From: Escherichia fergusonii ATCC 35469
GTDB lineage: Bacteria; Pseudomonadota; Gammaproteobacteria; Enterobacterales; Enterobacteriaceae
Length of the DNA: 55,150 nt
Assembly (NCBI RefSeq): GCF_000026225.1
Contig: NC_011743.1
Coordinates: forward strand, 1-55,150
Direction: 5' to 3'
Part shown: in pieces, positions 33,690-44,798 of the stretch
Layout: each line of letters starts with the position of its first letter
Numbering within the stretch: the first letter of the stretch is position 1
Notes under the pieces: generated by a model
The model's input: only the letters and a program-made list of their open reading frames with translations
Databases searched by the model: none
Told to the model about the DNA's origin: nothing
Translations under genes and position numbers: made by a program

Positions 33690-34342
33690 GATTTCAGTTT
33701 ATTACGGATTACCGTGGCTCTCTCTCACGTTCACGCATATGTCGTTTGATGGGCGTAACAGATCGTGGTTTACGCGCATGGAAACGCCGTCCTCCATCAC
33801 TGCGCCAGCGTCGTGATCTTATACTTCTAGCGCATATACGTGAGCAGCATCGGTTGTGTTTGGGGAGCTATGGTAGGCCGCGTATGACAGAAGAGTTGAA
33901 AGCGCTGGGCCTGCAGGTTGGGCAGCGTCGGGTTGGACGTTTGATGCGCCAGAATAACATTACAGTTGTTCGAACGCGTAAATTCAAACGGACAACGGAT
34001 AGTCATCATACCTTCAACATTGCACCGAACCTATTAAAACAAGACTTTAGCGCAAGCGCACCCAACCAGAAATGGGCAGGCGATATCACTTATGTTTGGA
34101 CCAGAGAAGGATGGGTCTATCTTGCTGTTATCCTTGACCTGTATTCCCGTCGCGTGATTGGCTGGGCAACAGGTGATCGATTAAAGCAGGATCTTGCATT
34201 AAGGGCACTGAATATGGCGTTGGCTTTACGCAAACCACCACCGGGTTGTATTCAACACACAGACCGTGGGAGCCAATATTGCGCTCATGAATATCAAAAG
34301 CTACTGCTCAAACATCAATTGCTGCCGTCCATGAGCGGGAAA
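33686..34342 (+). pseudogene. IS1133 OrfB transposase, truncated by Tn2
   Basis: The integrase-type catalytic domain is present through the first two acidic residues (NQKWAGDITYVWTREGWVYL and IQHTDRGSQYCAHEYQKLL) but the frame is broken after PSMSGK by the Tn2 repeat at 34343. The C-terminal LGWKSPVAFEKKAA survives at 47687-47730. The region with the catalytic Glu is missing from both parts. Non-functional. Confidence 0.9.
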
Positions 34343-34375
34343 GGGGTCTGACGCTCAGTGGAACGAAAACTCACG

Positions 34376-37300
34376 TTAAGCAACGTTTTCTGCCTCTGAC
34401 GCCTCTTTTAATGGTCTCAGATGTCCTTTGGTCACCAGTTCTGCCAGCGTGAAGGAATAATGGCCGAGCATATTGATATGTCCGTGGCAAAGCGGGGAGA
34501 GGCGTGCGATATCTTCATCATTCAGTGTTTCACCCTGCGCCCGGAGATGATCCAGGGCTGCCTGCATATAAATAGTGTTCCATAACACGACGGCGTTAGT
34601 GACCAGCCCCAGTGTGCCCAGTTGATCTTCCTGACCGTCGGTATATCGTTTTCTTATCTCACCTTTTTGACCGTGACAGATGGCTCTGGCAACGGCATGG
34701 CGACTTTCTCCCCGATTAAGCTGGGTCAGAATGCGCCGGCGGTAATCTTCATCATCAATATAATTAAGCAGATACAGCGTTTTGTTGATGCGCCCCACTT
34801 CAATGATTGCCTGAGTCAGTCCGGAAGGACGTTCACTTTTCAGCAATGAACGGACCAGCACTGAAACCTGTACTTTGCCCAGCTTCAGGGAGCCAGCGGT
34901 CCGGATCATTTCGTCCCACTGAAGGACTATTTTTCGGGGATCTGATTGCCCTCTGGCAATATCATTCAGCACGCCATAGTCGGCATCATGGTCCATTCGC
35001 CAGAAAACCGAAGCACCGGCATCAGCCAGGCGTGGAGAAAACTGGTATCCCAGCAGCCAGAAAAGGCCAAAGACAAGTTCGCTGGCACCTGCTGTATCGG
35101 TCATAATTTCGGTTGGATTCAGCCCGGTCTCCTGTTCCAGAAGACCTTCCAGCACAAAGATAGAGTCCCTCAGCGTCCCCGGTATAACGATGCCATGAAA
35201 GCCGGAATACTGATCGGACACAAAGTTGTACCAGGTGATCCCTCTGTTATTACCAAAGTATTTGCGGTTCGGTCCGGCATTGATTGTTCTGACTGGCGTA
35301 ACAAAGCGCATTCCATCTGCAGATGCCACTTCTCCTCCACCCCATATCTGTGCCAGTGGCAGCGTTGCCTGAAAATCAACCAGTCTGGCATTAGCGCTGG
35401 TGATAGTTTCAGCCCGCAGATAGTTCGCTTTTGTCCAGTTCAGCCGGTGTCGGGTCAGTGCAGGAACATTTGATCTGATCAGTGGTTCCAGACCGATATT
35501 GCAGGCTTCAGCCATCAGCACGGCGCTGATGCTGACGGGCAGATCATCAACTCTGGCACTGGCTTCACTAGCATGGAAAAACTCATCAGCAAATCCGGTA
35601 TGGGCGTTAATTTCGAGCAGCAACTCCGTTAAATCCACCGGAGGGAGTAGATCACTGATCATTTTGCTCAGTCGTTTCAGACTGTCCGGCTCATCAAGAC
35701 TGGCGAGGGGAGAAATTGTCAACCGGGGCTTCGGGCCAGAAACATCGAGTTCGACAGCCTCATTTTCGCAAAGACGTGCAGCAACCTGTCTGTAACGACT
35801 ATCAAGCTGATGACCCAGAGATTTTATTGCTTCCTGCGGGTCTGTCGGGTGCCCCAAAGAACGATAAACCTTAATCCGGTTTGCCTGCCAGTCAGCACCC
35901 TGTAGTAATCTTGCACGAGGATCTCCCCACCGGTTACTGCCGGTAACGTAGACATCCCTCCGCCTCAGACTATCCTGCAGTTTACTGAGAAAGCAGAGCG
36001 TGTATCCCCTGCGGGTGATATGTTTTTCCTTGTTAATCACCAGCCGTTTCCATGACCGACTGATAATTTCCGTTGGTGCGTCGTCAAAAAACTGCCGCCG
36101 TGAGCTGAACTCCCGGCTGAGGTAGTCACAGGCATTCAGAGTGGTAACCCCGGCAGGTGCGGATGAAAATTTAACGGTATTCAGCAGATGGGGCAGGAAA
36201 CGACGAACGCGCCCGTACTGCTCCACCATTTCTTCATGAAAATTATCGTCTGAGGGCCGGGCAATTTCACGGACAAGCGTGATGATTTCAGCCAGCTTTT
36301 GCCTTGGGATGTAGCTGAACACCTCAGCACGAATCGATTCGTCCGGTGTTTCTTCTTTCAGCAGGTACGAACATGCGCTGGCGAGCGCCAATGCAGATTT
36401 ATCCAGATCCTTCAGCGAGCGGAGCCGTTTTTTCTGCCCAATCTTTCTGGCGTCACGGATGATAACGGCCAGCATGGCGTCCAGAACGTCCAATGCATCA
36501 TCCAGCGCCAGCGTTTCCCATGCAAGGACAAAGGCAACCAGAACCGCCATCCTTTTCTGCGGTGACATCCTGGCAATATTGAACACCGAAGTCATACCAG
36601 CATAACGTGCGAGATTTTTCAGGCGCACAGCCGGGAGTGTACTCAGGTTTTCAGCATGCAGGCCAAAATCGTTCAGAGTTTTCCAGCGTTCAATTGCTTC
36701 ATTAAACGCCGGACCACTGATGGTCACAGGGCCCTTTTTCAGTGATTCCAGTAAAGACAGGCGGCTGCAATCAGTTGGCCCCAGCAGCATCTCCAGCTGT
36801 GAACGCTGTTCGGCTGACGGTATCAGTGCCAGTTTGTTCCACAGGCGCAACGTCGCCTTTTCCCTTACCTCTGAAATCAACCGGGTCAGCGTAGTGGCTC
36901 CGGGGAGAATAATACGATGTTGCATAAGCCACCCTGTCGCCAGATCGAAAAGCAGGCCAGGACGTTCGTTGCTTATCCAGCTCCGGGTATATAAAAGACG
37001 GGTAAGGCGAAATGTCCAGGGCCAGGCAAATTCACGATACTGATAGTGCTGACGTATCAGCGCTGCATGCTCACGGCGGGTATTTTCCCTCTGACCGTAT
37101 TCTGCAAGAACGGTGATATCACGAATCCCGAGCTGTCTGGCGGTAAAATGCCGGACGCCGGAAGGAATATGATTCATATCGGTGAGGAAGGTGCCCAGAA
37201 AACGGACACATCCAATTTGCAGGGCAATGCCCAGACGGTTGTGATCACCTCTGCTTTTTCCGATAAATTCCTTGTCTGCTTCATCAAGGTGAAAATATCG

Positions 37301-37381
37301 TGCCAGCTGAAGCTCATCCGGTTCACCGGTGAATCTGCCATAGCTTTCAGTCTGCTCAGTGGTCAGAAAGTCAACGGGCAT
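34376..37381 (-). CDS. tnpA: Tn2 transposase (Tn3 family)
   Basis: 1001 residues from ATG 37381 (MPVDFLTTEQTESYGRFTGE), the standard length; the frame stays open upstream through the res region, which is not coding. Landmarks are SADGMRFVTPVRTINAGPNRKYFG without its family residues changed, SDQYSGFHGIVIPGTLRDSI, and DTAGASELVFGLFWLLGYQF. It acts on the 38-bp ends and gives 5-bp duplications. Intact. Confidence 0.96.
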   Translation of the reverse strand: MPVDFLTTEQTESYGRFTGEPDELQLARYFHLDEADKEFIGKSRGDHNRLGIALQIGCVRFLGTFLTDMNHIPSGVRHFTARQLGIRDITVLAEYGQRENTRREHAALIRQHYQYREFAWPWTFRLTRLLYTRSWISNERPGLLFDLATGWLMQHRIILPGATTLTRLISEVREKATLRLWNKLALIPSAEQRSQLEMLLGPTDCSRLSLLESLKKGPVTISGPAFNEAIERWKTLNDFGLHAENLSTLPAVRLKNLARYAGMTSVFNIARMSPQKRMAVLVAFVLAWETLALDDALDVLDAMLAVIIRDARKIGQKKRLRSLKDLDKSALALASACSYLLKEETPDESIRAEVFSYIPRQKLAEIITLVREIARPSDDNFHEEMVEQYGRVRRFLPHLLNTVKFSSAPAGVTTLNACDYLSREFSSRRQFFDDAPTEIISRSWKRLVINKEKHITRRGYTLCFLSKLQDSLRRRDVYVTGSNRWGDPRARLLQGADWQANRIKVYRSLGHPTDPQEAIKSLGHQLDSRYRQVAARLCENEAVELDVSGPKPRLTISPLASLDEPDSLKRLSKMISDLLPPVDLTELLLEINAHTGFADEFFHASEASARVDDLPVSISAVLMAEACNIGLEPLIRSNVPALTRHRLNWTKANYLRAETITSANARLVDFQATLPLAQIWGGGEVASADGMRFVTPVRTINAGPNRKYFGNNRGITWYNFVSDQYSGFHGIVIPGTLRDSIFVLEGLLEQETGLNPTEIMTDTAGASELVFGLFWLLGYQFSPRLADAGASVFWRMDHDADYGVLNDIARGQSDPRKIVLQWDEMIRTAGSLKLGKVQVSVLVRSLLKSERPSGLTQAIIEVGRINKTLYLLNYIDDEDYRRRILTQLNRGESRHAVARAICHGQKGEIRKRYTDGQEDQLGTLGLVTNAVVLWNTIYMQAALDHLRAQGETLNDEDIARLSPLCHGHINMLGHYSFTLAELVTKGHLRPLKEASEAENVA

Positions 37382-37544
37382 ATCGGCCTCCCTGCCTGAC
37401 GGGCATTTAGTAACATTTTTCCAACCGTACGAAATGTTATAAATTATCGGACATCGTAAAACTGTTACATTAATATGTCTATTAAATCGTAAATTTGTAA
37501 TAATAGACATGAGTTGTCCGATATTCGATTTAAGGTACATTTTT
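37382..37544. promoter_or_regulatory. Tn2 res site
   Basis: The 163-bp region between divergent tnpA and tnpR. It is AT-rich with repeated tgtccgataat-type half sites (ttatcggacatcg at 37443 and tgtccgatattcg at 37513), as expected for the three resolvase subsites that also contain both promoters. Confidence 0.8.
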
Positions 37545-38102
37545 ATGCGACTTTTTGGTTACGCTCGGGTCTCAACCAGTCAGCAGTCTCTTGATCTTCA
37601 GGTCAGAGCACTCAAAGACGCAGGTGTGAAAGCAAACCGTATATTTACCGATAAGGCATCCGGCAGTTCAACAGACCGGGAAGGGCTGGATTTGCTGAGG
37701 ATGAAGGTGGAGGAAGGTGATGTCATTCTGGTTAAGAAGCTCGACCGTCTTGGCCGCGACACTGCCGATATGATCCAACTGATAAAGGAATTTGACGCTC
37801 AGGGCGTGGCAGTCCGGTTCATTGATGACGGGATCAGTACCGACGGTGATATGGGGCAAATGGTGGTCACCATCCTGTCGGCTGTGGCACAGGCTGAACG
37901 CCGGAGGATCCTAGAACGCACGAATGAGGGCCGACAGGAAGCAAAGCTGAAAGGAATCAAATTTGGCCGCAGGCGTACCGTGGACAGGAACGTCGTGCTG
38001 ACGCTTCATCAGAAGGGCACTGGTGCAACGGAAATTGCTCATCAGCTCAGTATTGCCCGCTCCACGGTTTATAAAATTCTTGAAGACGAAAGGGCCTCGT
38101 GA
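37545..38102 (+). CDS. tnpR: Tn2 resolvase
   Basis: Serine recombinase of 185 residues from ATG 37545 (MRLFGYARVSTSQQSLDLQV). Catalytic Ser10 is in YARVSTSQQ; conserved KKLDRLGRDTADM and AQAERRRILERT follow; the C-terminal helix-turn-helix is GATEIAHQLSIARSTVYKIL. It resolves cointegrates at res and represses tnpA. The frame is open to 37509 but that part lies in res. Confidence 0.96.
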   Translation: MRLFGYARVSTSQQSLDLQVRALKDAGVKANRIFTDKASGSSTDREGLDLLRMKVEEGDVILVKKLDRLGRDTADMIQLIKEFDAQGVAVRFIDDGISTDGDMGQMVVTILSAVAQAERRRILERTNEGRQEAKLKGIKFGRRRTVDRNVVLTLHQKGTGATEIAHQLSIARSTVYKILEDERAS

Positions 38103-38214
38103 TACGCCTATTTTTATAGGTTAATGTCATGATAATAATGGTTTCTTAGACGTCAGGTGGCACTTTTCGGGGAAATGTGCGCGGAACCCCTATTTGTTTA
38201 TTTTTCTAAATACA

Positions 38215-38243
38215 TTCAAATATGTATCCGCTCATGAGACAAT
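38215..38243 (+). promoter_or_regulatory. P3 promoter of blaTEM
   Basis: A -35 box TTCAAA at 38215-38220 and -10 box GACAAT at 38238-38243 with a 17-bp spacer, the known P3 promoter of TEM genes. The strong Pa/Pb variant (C32T) is not evident, so expression should be at the usual level. Confidence 0.85.
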
Positions 38244-38272
38244 AACCCTGGTAAATGCTTCAATAATATTGA

Positions 38273-39145
<873 letters not shown>

Positions 39146-39292
39146 CTGTCAGACCAAGTTTACTCATATATACTTTAGATTGATTTAAAACTTCATTTTT
39201 AATTTAAAAGGATCTAGGTGAAGATCCTTTTTGATAATCTCATGACCAAAATCCCTTAACGTGAGTTTTCGTTCCACTGAGCGTCAGACCCC

Positions 39293-39867
39293 TAAGAGGC
39301 TGACTAAAAGCAATCCAATCTCATGCCAAATTCTATTGTATAAATCTCGCTCTAAAGGCCGAAAAAATCAGCGCTCGACACGGACTCATTGTCACCACCC
39401 GTCACCTAAAATCTACTCAGCGTCGGCAAAGGAGCCATGGGTTCTAGCAACTAACTTACCTGTTGAAATTCGAACACCCAAACAACTTGTTAATATCTAT
39501 TCGAAGCGAATGCAGATTGAAGAAACCTTCCGAGACTTGAAAAGTCCTGCCTACGGACTAGGCCTACGCCATAGCCGAACGAGCAGCTCAGAGCGTTTTG
39601 ATATCATGCTGCTAATCGCCCTGATGCTTCAACTAACATGTTGGCTTGCGGGCGTTCATGCTCAGAAACAAGGTTGGGACAAGCACTTCCAGGCTAACAC
39701 AGTCAGAAATCGAAACGTACTCTCAACAGTTCGCTTAGGCATGGAAGTTTTGCGGCATTCTGGCTACACAATAACAAGGGAAGACTTACTCGTGGCTGCA
39801 ACCCTACTAGCTCAAAATTTATTCACACATGGTTACGCTTTGGGGAAATTATGAGGGGATCTCTCAG
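39293..39867 (+). mobile_element. Truncated IS10 (inner end intact)
   Basis: 575 bp of IS10 remaining. Its right end ATGAGGGGATCTCTCAG at 39867 is the IS10 inside end, next to tetD as in Tn10. The outside end and the first half of the transposase gene are missing, replaced by Tn2. It encodes the transposase C-terminal part (RLTKSNPISCQILLYKSRSK ... FTHGYALGKL) on the plus strand. It differs from the intact copy at 46357-47685 by a few residues (WVLATN/WILATN, EDLLVA/EDSLVA). Confidence 0.93.
39298..39854 (+). pseudogene. IS10 transposase, C-terminal fragment
   Basis: About 185 codons of the 402-residue IS4-family transposase, from RLTKSNPIS to LGKL. It keeps the YREK-type region (YSKRMQIEETFRDLKSPAYG, with the catalytic Glu) but lacks both catalytic Asp residues of the N-terminal part, so it is inactive. 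Confidence 0.9.
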
Positions 39868-40280
39868 TGCATTGCCTCCAATTCCCATAATTTATTACGC
39901 CGATAATAACTTGGTGTAACCTTAAAAATGTACTTAAATCGACGTGTAAAAGATTGTTGGGAATCAAATTGATATTTTAATGCGATCTCAAGGATAGTTT
40001 TTTTCGTCAACCTCAACTCAACAGCCGCTTTCGTCAAACGACGAGCACGAATATAGCTAGCCAGTGTGACCCCTGTTACTTTTTTGAACAGCCGCTGAAA
40101 ATACCACTTGGTATAACCCGCTTTATTCGCCACATCATCAAGCAGTAAAGACTGATCTAAATTATGTTCAATCCATAATAGAACATCTTTGATAACCGTT
40201 GTATGAAACTGCTTATCATCATATCTTAATTGGATGTTATTAGCTTTATTTTGATAGCGAGAATGCTGTTCAATATACAT
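39864..40280 (-). CDS. tetD: TetD, AraC-family regulator of Tn10
   Basis: 138 residues. The AraC/XylS DNA-binding domain fills most of the protein: two helix-turn-helix units in LLDDVANKAGYTKWYFQRLF and ILEIALKYQFDSQQSFTRRF, with the C-terminal signature. TetD resembles SoxS/MarA and can activate some of their targets when overproduced. It is not needed for tetracycline resistance. It is divergent from tetC and lies against the IS10 inner end, as in Tn10. Confidence 0.95.
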   Translation of the reverse strand: MYIEQHSRYQNKANNIQLRYDDKQFHTTVIKDVLLWIEHNLDQSLLLDDVANKAGYTKWYFQRLFKKVTGVTLASYIRARRLTKAAVELRLTKKTILEIALKYQFDSQQSFTRRFKYIFKVTPSYYRRNKLWELEAMH

Positions 40281-40367
40281 AAAATAACCTAAATGTTCTT
40301 AAGATTGTCACGACCACATCATCATGATACCATAAACATACTGACGGTATGTTATTTTAAATCTATC

Positions 40368-40961
40368 ATGGAAAATAAAAATCATCAACAAGAAAATTTT
40401 AAGAGTACCTATCAATCACTGGTTAACTCAGCACGAATATTGTTTGTTGAAAAAGGCTATCAAGCTGTTTCAATAGATGAGATCTCGGGAAAAGCGTTGG
40501 TGACCAAAGGTGCCTTTTATCATCACTTTAAAAATAAAAAACAATTACTCAGTGCCTGTTATAAGCAGCAATTAATTATGATTGATGCCTACATCACAAC
40601 AAAAACTGATTTAACAAATGGTTGGTCTGCCTTAGAAAGTATATTTGAACATTATCTTGATTATATTATTGATAATAATAAAAACCTTATCCCTATCCAA
40701 GAAGTGATGCCTATCATTGGTTGGAATGAACTTGAAAAAATTAGCCTTGAATACATTACTGGTAAGGTAAACGCCATTGTCAGCAAATTGATCCAAGAGA
40801 ACCAACTTAAAGCTTATGATGATGATGTGCTTAAAAACTTACTCAATGGCTGGTTTATGCATATCGCAATACATGCGAAAAACCTAAAAGAGCTTGCCGA
40901 TAAAAAAGGCCAATTTATTGCTATTTACCGCGGCTTTTTATTGAGCTTGAAAGATAAATAA
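40368..40961 (+). CDS. tetC: TetC, TetR-family regulator of Tn10
   Basis: 197 residues from ATG 40368 (MENKNHQQENFKSTYQSLVN), the known TetC length; the frame is open from 40293 but that part is promoter. The N-terminal helix-turn-helix is AVSIDEISGKALVTKGAFYH HF. TetC represses the divergent tetC and tetD promoters. Low GC content is typical for this part of Tn10. Confidence 0.94.
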   Translation: MENKNHQQENFKSTYQSLVNSARILFVEKGYQAVSIDEISGKALVTKGAFYHHFKNKKQLLSACYKQQLIMIDAYITTKTDLTNGWSALESIFEHYLDYIIDNNKNLIPIQEVMPIIGWNELEKISLEYITGKVNAIVSKLIQENQLKAYDDDVLKNLLNGWFMHIAIHAKNLKELADKKGQFIAIYRGFLLSLKDK

Positions 40962-41009
40962 AATAGATAGGTTTTATTTGAAGCTAAATCTTCTTTATCG
41001 TAAAAAATG

Positions 41010-41031
41010 CCCTCTTGGGTTATCAAGAGGG
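41010..41031. terminator. Bidirectional terminator between tetC and tetA
   Basis: CCCTCTTG (41010-41017) and CAAGAGGG (41024-41031) form an 8-bp stem with A-rich and T-rich flanks on the two sides (taaaaaatg, tcattatattt), so it can stop the converging tetC and tetA transcripts. Confidence 0.75.
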
Positions 41032-41073
41032 TCATTATATTTCGCGGAATAACATCATTTGGTGACGAAATAA

Positions 41074-42279
41074 CTAAGCACTTGTCTCCTGTTTACTCCC
41101 CTGAGCTTGAGGGGTTAACATGAAGGTCATCGATAGCAGGATAATAATACAGTAAAACGCTAAACCAATAATCCAAATCCAGCCATCCCAAATTGGTAGT
41201 GAATGATTATAAATAACAGCAAACAGTAATGGGCCAATAACACCGGTTGCATTGGTAAGGCTCACCAATAATCCCTGTAAAGCACCTTGCTGATGACTCT
41301 TTGTTTGGATAGACATCACTCCCTGTAATGCAGGTAAAGCGATCCCACCACCAGCCAATAAAATTAAAACAGGGAAAACTAACCAACCTTCAGATATAAA
41401 CGCTAAAAAGGCAAATGCACTACTATCTGCAATAAATCCGAGCAGTACTGCCGTTTTTTCGCCCCATTTAGTGGCTATTCTTCCTGCCACAAAGGCTTGG
41501 AATACTGAGTGTAAAAGACCAAGACCCGCTAATGAAAAGCCAACCATCATGCTATTCCATCCAAAACGATTTTCGGTAAATAGCACCCACACCGTTGCGG
41601 GAATTTGGCCTATCAATTGCGCTGAAAAATAAATAATCAACAAAATGGGCATCGTTTTAAATAAAGTGATGTATACCGAATTCGATTGCGTCTCAACCCC
41701 TACTTCGGTATCTGTATTATCACGTGTATTTTTGGTTTCACGGAACCAAAACATAACCACAAGGAAAGCGACAATATTTAGCAACGCAGCGATAAAAAAG
41801 GGACTATGCGGTGAAATCTCTCCTGCAAAACCACCAATAATAGGCCCCGCTATTAAACCAAGCCCAAAACTTGCCCCTAACCAACCGAACCACTTCACGC
41901 GTTGAGAAGCTGAGGTGGTATCGGCAATGACCGATGCCGCGACAGCCCCAGTAGCTCCTGTGATCCCTGAAAGCAAACGGCCTAAATACAGCATCCAAAG
42001 CGCACTTGAAAAAGCCAGCAATAAGTAATCCAGCGATGCGCCTATTAATGACAACAACAGCACTGGGCGCCGACCAAATCGGTCAGACATTTTTCCAAGC
42101 CAAGGAGCAAAGATAACCTGCATTAACGCATAAAGTGCAAGCAATACGCCAAAGTGGTTAGCGATATCTTCCGAAGCAATAAATTCACGTAATAACGTTG
42201 GCAAGACTGGCATGATAAGGCCAATCCCCATGGCATCGAGTAACGTAATTACCAATGCGATCTTTGTCGAACTATTCAT
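41074..42279 (-). CDS. tetA(B): TetA(B) tetracycline efflux pump
   Basis: Major facilitator superfamily antiporter of 401 residues with 12 membrane helices, exchanging a Mg-tetracycline complex for a proton in the inner membrane; it gives resistance to tetracycline and minocycline. ATG 42279 starts MNSSTKIALVITLLDAMGIG; the frame is open to 42327 but that part contains the operators. The motif GKMSDRFGRRPVLL (loop 2-3) and the cytoplasmic central loop (NTRDNTDTEVGVETQSN) are present. Under TetR control through the two operators upstream. Identical in layout to Tn10. Confidence 0.97.
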   Translation of the reverse strand: MNSSTKIALVITLLDAMGIGLIMPVLPTLLREFIASEDIANHFGVLLALYALMQVIFAPWLGKMSDRFGRRPVLLLSLIGASLDYLLLAFSSALWMLYLGRLLSGITGATGAVAASVIADTTSASQRVKWFGWLGASFGLGLIAGPIIGGFAGEISPHSPFFIAALLNIVAFLVVMFWFRETKNTRDNTDTEVGVETQSNSVYITLFKTMPILLIIYFSAQLIGQIPATVWVLFTENRFGWNSMMVGFSLAGLGLLHSVFQAFVAGRIATKWGEKTAVLLGFIADSSAFAFLAFISEGWLVFPVLILLAGGGIALPALQGVMSIQTKSHQQGALQGLLVSLTNATGVIGPLLFAVIYNHSLPIWDGWIWIIGLAFYCIIILLSMTFMLTPQAQGSKQETSA

Positions 42280-42287
42280 TTCACTTT

Positions 42288-42306
42288 TCTCTATCACTGA
42301 TAGGGA
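42288..42306. promoter_or_regulatory. tetO operator, tetA-proximal
   Basis: TCTCTATCACTGATAGGGA, the known Tn10 operator next to tetA; a 19-bp near-palindrome bound by a TetR dimer and released when tetracycline binds. Confidence 0.95.
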
Positions 42307-42317
42307 GTGGTAAAATA

Positions 42318-42336
42318 ACTCTATCAATGATAGAGT
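42318..42336. promoter_or_regulatory. tetO operator, tetR-proximal
   Basis: ACTCTATCAATGATAGAGT, the second Tn10 operator, 30 bp from the first. Together they repress tetA and tetR. Confidence 0.95.
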
Positions 42337-42360
42337 GTCAACAAAAATTAGGAATTAATG

Positions 42361-42984
42361 ATGTCTAGATTAGATAAAAGTAAAGTGATTAACAGCGCAT
42401 TAGAGCTGCTTAATGAGGTCGGAATCGAAGGTTTAACAACCCGTAAACTCGCCCAGAAGCTAGGTGTAGAGCAGCCTACATTGTATTGGCATGTAAAAAA
42501 TAAGCGGGCTTTGCTCGACGCCTTAGCCATTGAGATGTTAGATAGGCACCATACTCACTTTTGCCCTTTAGAAGGGGAAAGCTGGCAAGATTTTTTACGT
42601 AATAACGCTAAAAGTTTTAGATGTGCTTTACTAAGTCATCGCGATGGAGCAAAAGTACATTTAGGTACACGGCCTACAGAAAAACAGTATGAAACTCTCG
42701 AAAATCAATTAGCCTTTTTATGCCAACAAGGTTTTTCACTAGAGAATGCATTATATGCACTCAGCGCTGTGGGGCATTTTACTTTAGGTTGCGTATTGGA
42801 AGATCAAGAGCATCAAGTCGCTAAAGAAGAAAGGGAAACACCTACTACTGATAGTATGCCGCCATTATTACGACAAGCTATCGAATTATTTGATCACCAA
42901 GGTGCAGAGCCAGCCTTCTTATTCGGCCTTGAATTGATCATATGCGGATTAGAAAAACAACTTAAATGTGAAAGTGGGTCTTAA
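42361..42984 (+). CDS. tetR(B): TetR(B) tetracycline-responsive repressor
   Basis: 207 residues from ATG 42361 ([20 protein letters not shown]). The helix-turn-helix [20 protein letters not shown] binds tetO; tetracycline-Mg contacts include the H64 ([20 protein letters not shown]) and H100 ([14 protein letters not shown]) regions. Divergent from tetA. Its end overlaps the convergent jemC gene by 23 bp, as in Tn10. Confidence 0.97.
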
Positions 42985-43648
42985 AAGCAGCATAACCTTT
43001 TTCCGTGATGGTAACTTCACGGTAACCAAGATGTCGAGTTAACCACCCTTTAGATTCATAAAGCGAAAATAATGCGGCTCCAACGTACCCACCTAAATGG
43101 AAACGGCGTTCACTCCAATCTAAACACGCACAACAGATTTTACGTGAATGTTTGGAAGGAACGTCAATTCCCATTTCATGAAAATATTGAATACCACTTA
43201 ATGTGATCATTGAACCATTTTCAGTGATCCATTGCTGTTGACAAAGGGAATCATAGATCTTAACGGCAACTTCGCCAGCTAAATGATCATAGCAAGTACG
43301 TGCTTTTCGTAAATGCACTGGCGTGGAAACTTTGGCATGTACGCCATGGTTTAAGGAGATCCCCATCATACTTTCCATCAATTCAGCAATATCTTTTCCT
43401 GCTAGCCGAAAATAACGATGCTTGCCTTGAGCTACTACTGTGATTAGCTGGCAATCTAATAATTTAGATAAATGACTGCTCGCCGTTGAAGCTGATATAT
43501 TCGCCACAGAACTTAGCTCAGTGGCCGTCCAAGCTCGCCCATCCATCAAAGCACTGAGTATTTTAACTCGTGAAATGTCAGACATAGCCGCCCCTATCGC
43601 GGCTATTGAGGACTCAAAGGTAACCTCTTTTCGTATTAAATTAGCCAT
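42962..43648 (-). CDS. jemC: JemC, ArsR-family regulator of Tn10
   Basis: 228 residues. An N-terminal ArsR-type winged helix-turn-helix ([20 protein letters not shown] then [23 protein letters not shown]) is followed by a C-terminal region with Cys/His residues ([13 protein letters not shown] and [17 protein letters not shown]), suggesting metal or thiol sensing, but this is not proven. Likely first or last gene of a minus-strand group with jemB and jemA. It is part of the non-resistance cargo of Tn10. Confidence 0.88.
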
Positions 43649-43655
43649 CGCAAGT

Positions 43656-44355
<700 letters not shown>

Positions 44356-44798
44356 ATTTTTCTCCGTTATTAATCAACAAACAGAGTAATCCACCCGAAA
44401 ATTAACACTTCGATAAGCAACGAAATATAGAAAGGTCATGCTGCTGTTTTATGTTGTATATCACACTTCTTTAAATTGCTCGGCCTGCGCTTATCATGTT
44501 CTCCTTCTCTTATAATTTTGTTTATTATTTATACTTTTTTATTTTTTGCTATCACCGAAAATAGTGCGGATCCCGCATGGTATTTAGGTTTACCCATCAT
44601 TAAATACCATTGTTGTTATTTTAATCTTTTTAATATTTCATGATTAAGATCACACTAAAATTATGACCCTATTAACTAAAAGTTATGGATACCCTAATAA
44701 AACTCATTGTTAAAGATTAGTTAACCAAAGTAACTTCATTTTTCACTATTGTTAAATTGTTATAGTGAAAATTCTGGTAAACTAATAGAGGTAAAAAA
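44356..44798. other. AT-rich divergent promoter region, jemA / gltS
   Basis: 443 bp with no gene. It should hold the promoters of jemABC (leftwards) and gltS (rightwards). A TTGTTAAA / TATAGTGA pair just upstream of gltS (around 44750-44765) may be its promoter. AGAGGT precedes the gltS ATG by 6 bases. Confidence 0.45.

Larger units (their letters stand above)
33350..34342 (+). mobile_element. IS1133, left part
   Basis: IS3-family element that characterises Tn5393. The left terminus TGGTCTTGCCTCGGTTTCGT at 33350 pairs with the right terminus ending at 47770 (reverse complement TGGTCTTGCACCGGTTGTGT). TGG is duplicated at 33347-33349 and 47771-47773. The left part stops at the Tn2 end. Left (993 bp) and right (85 bp) parts together are about 150 bp short of a full-length IS1133 of about 1.23 kb, so DNA was lost when the insert arrived. 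Confidence 0.9.

Noticed and set aside
34376..37540. Longer Tn2 tnpA starting at 37540
   Set aside because: The extra 53 codons run through the res site; the known start is at 37381.
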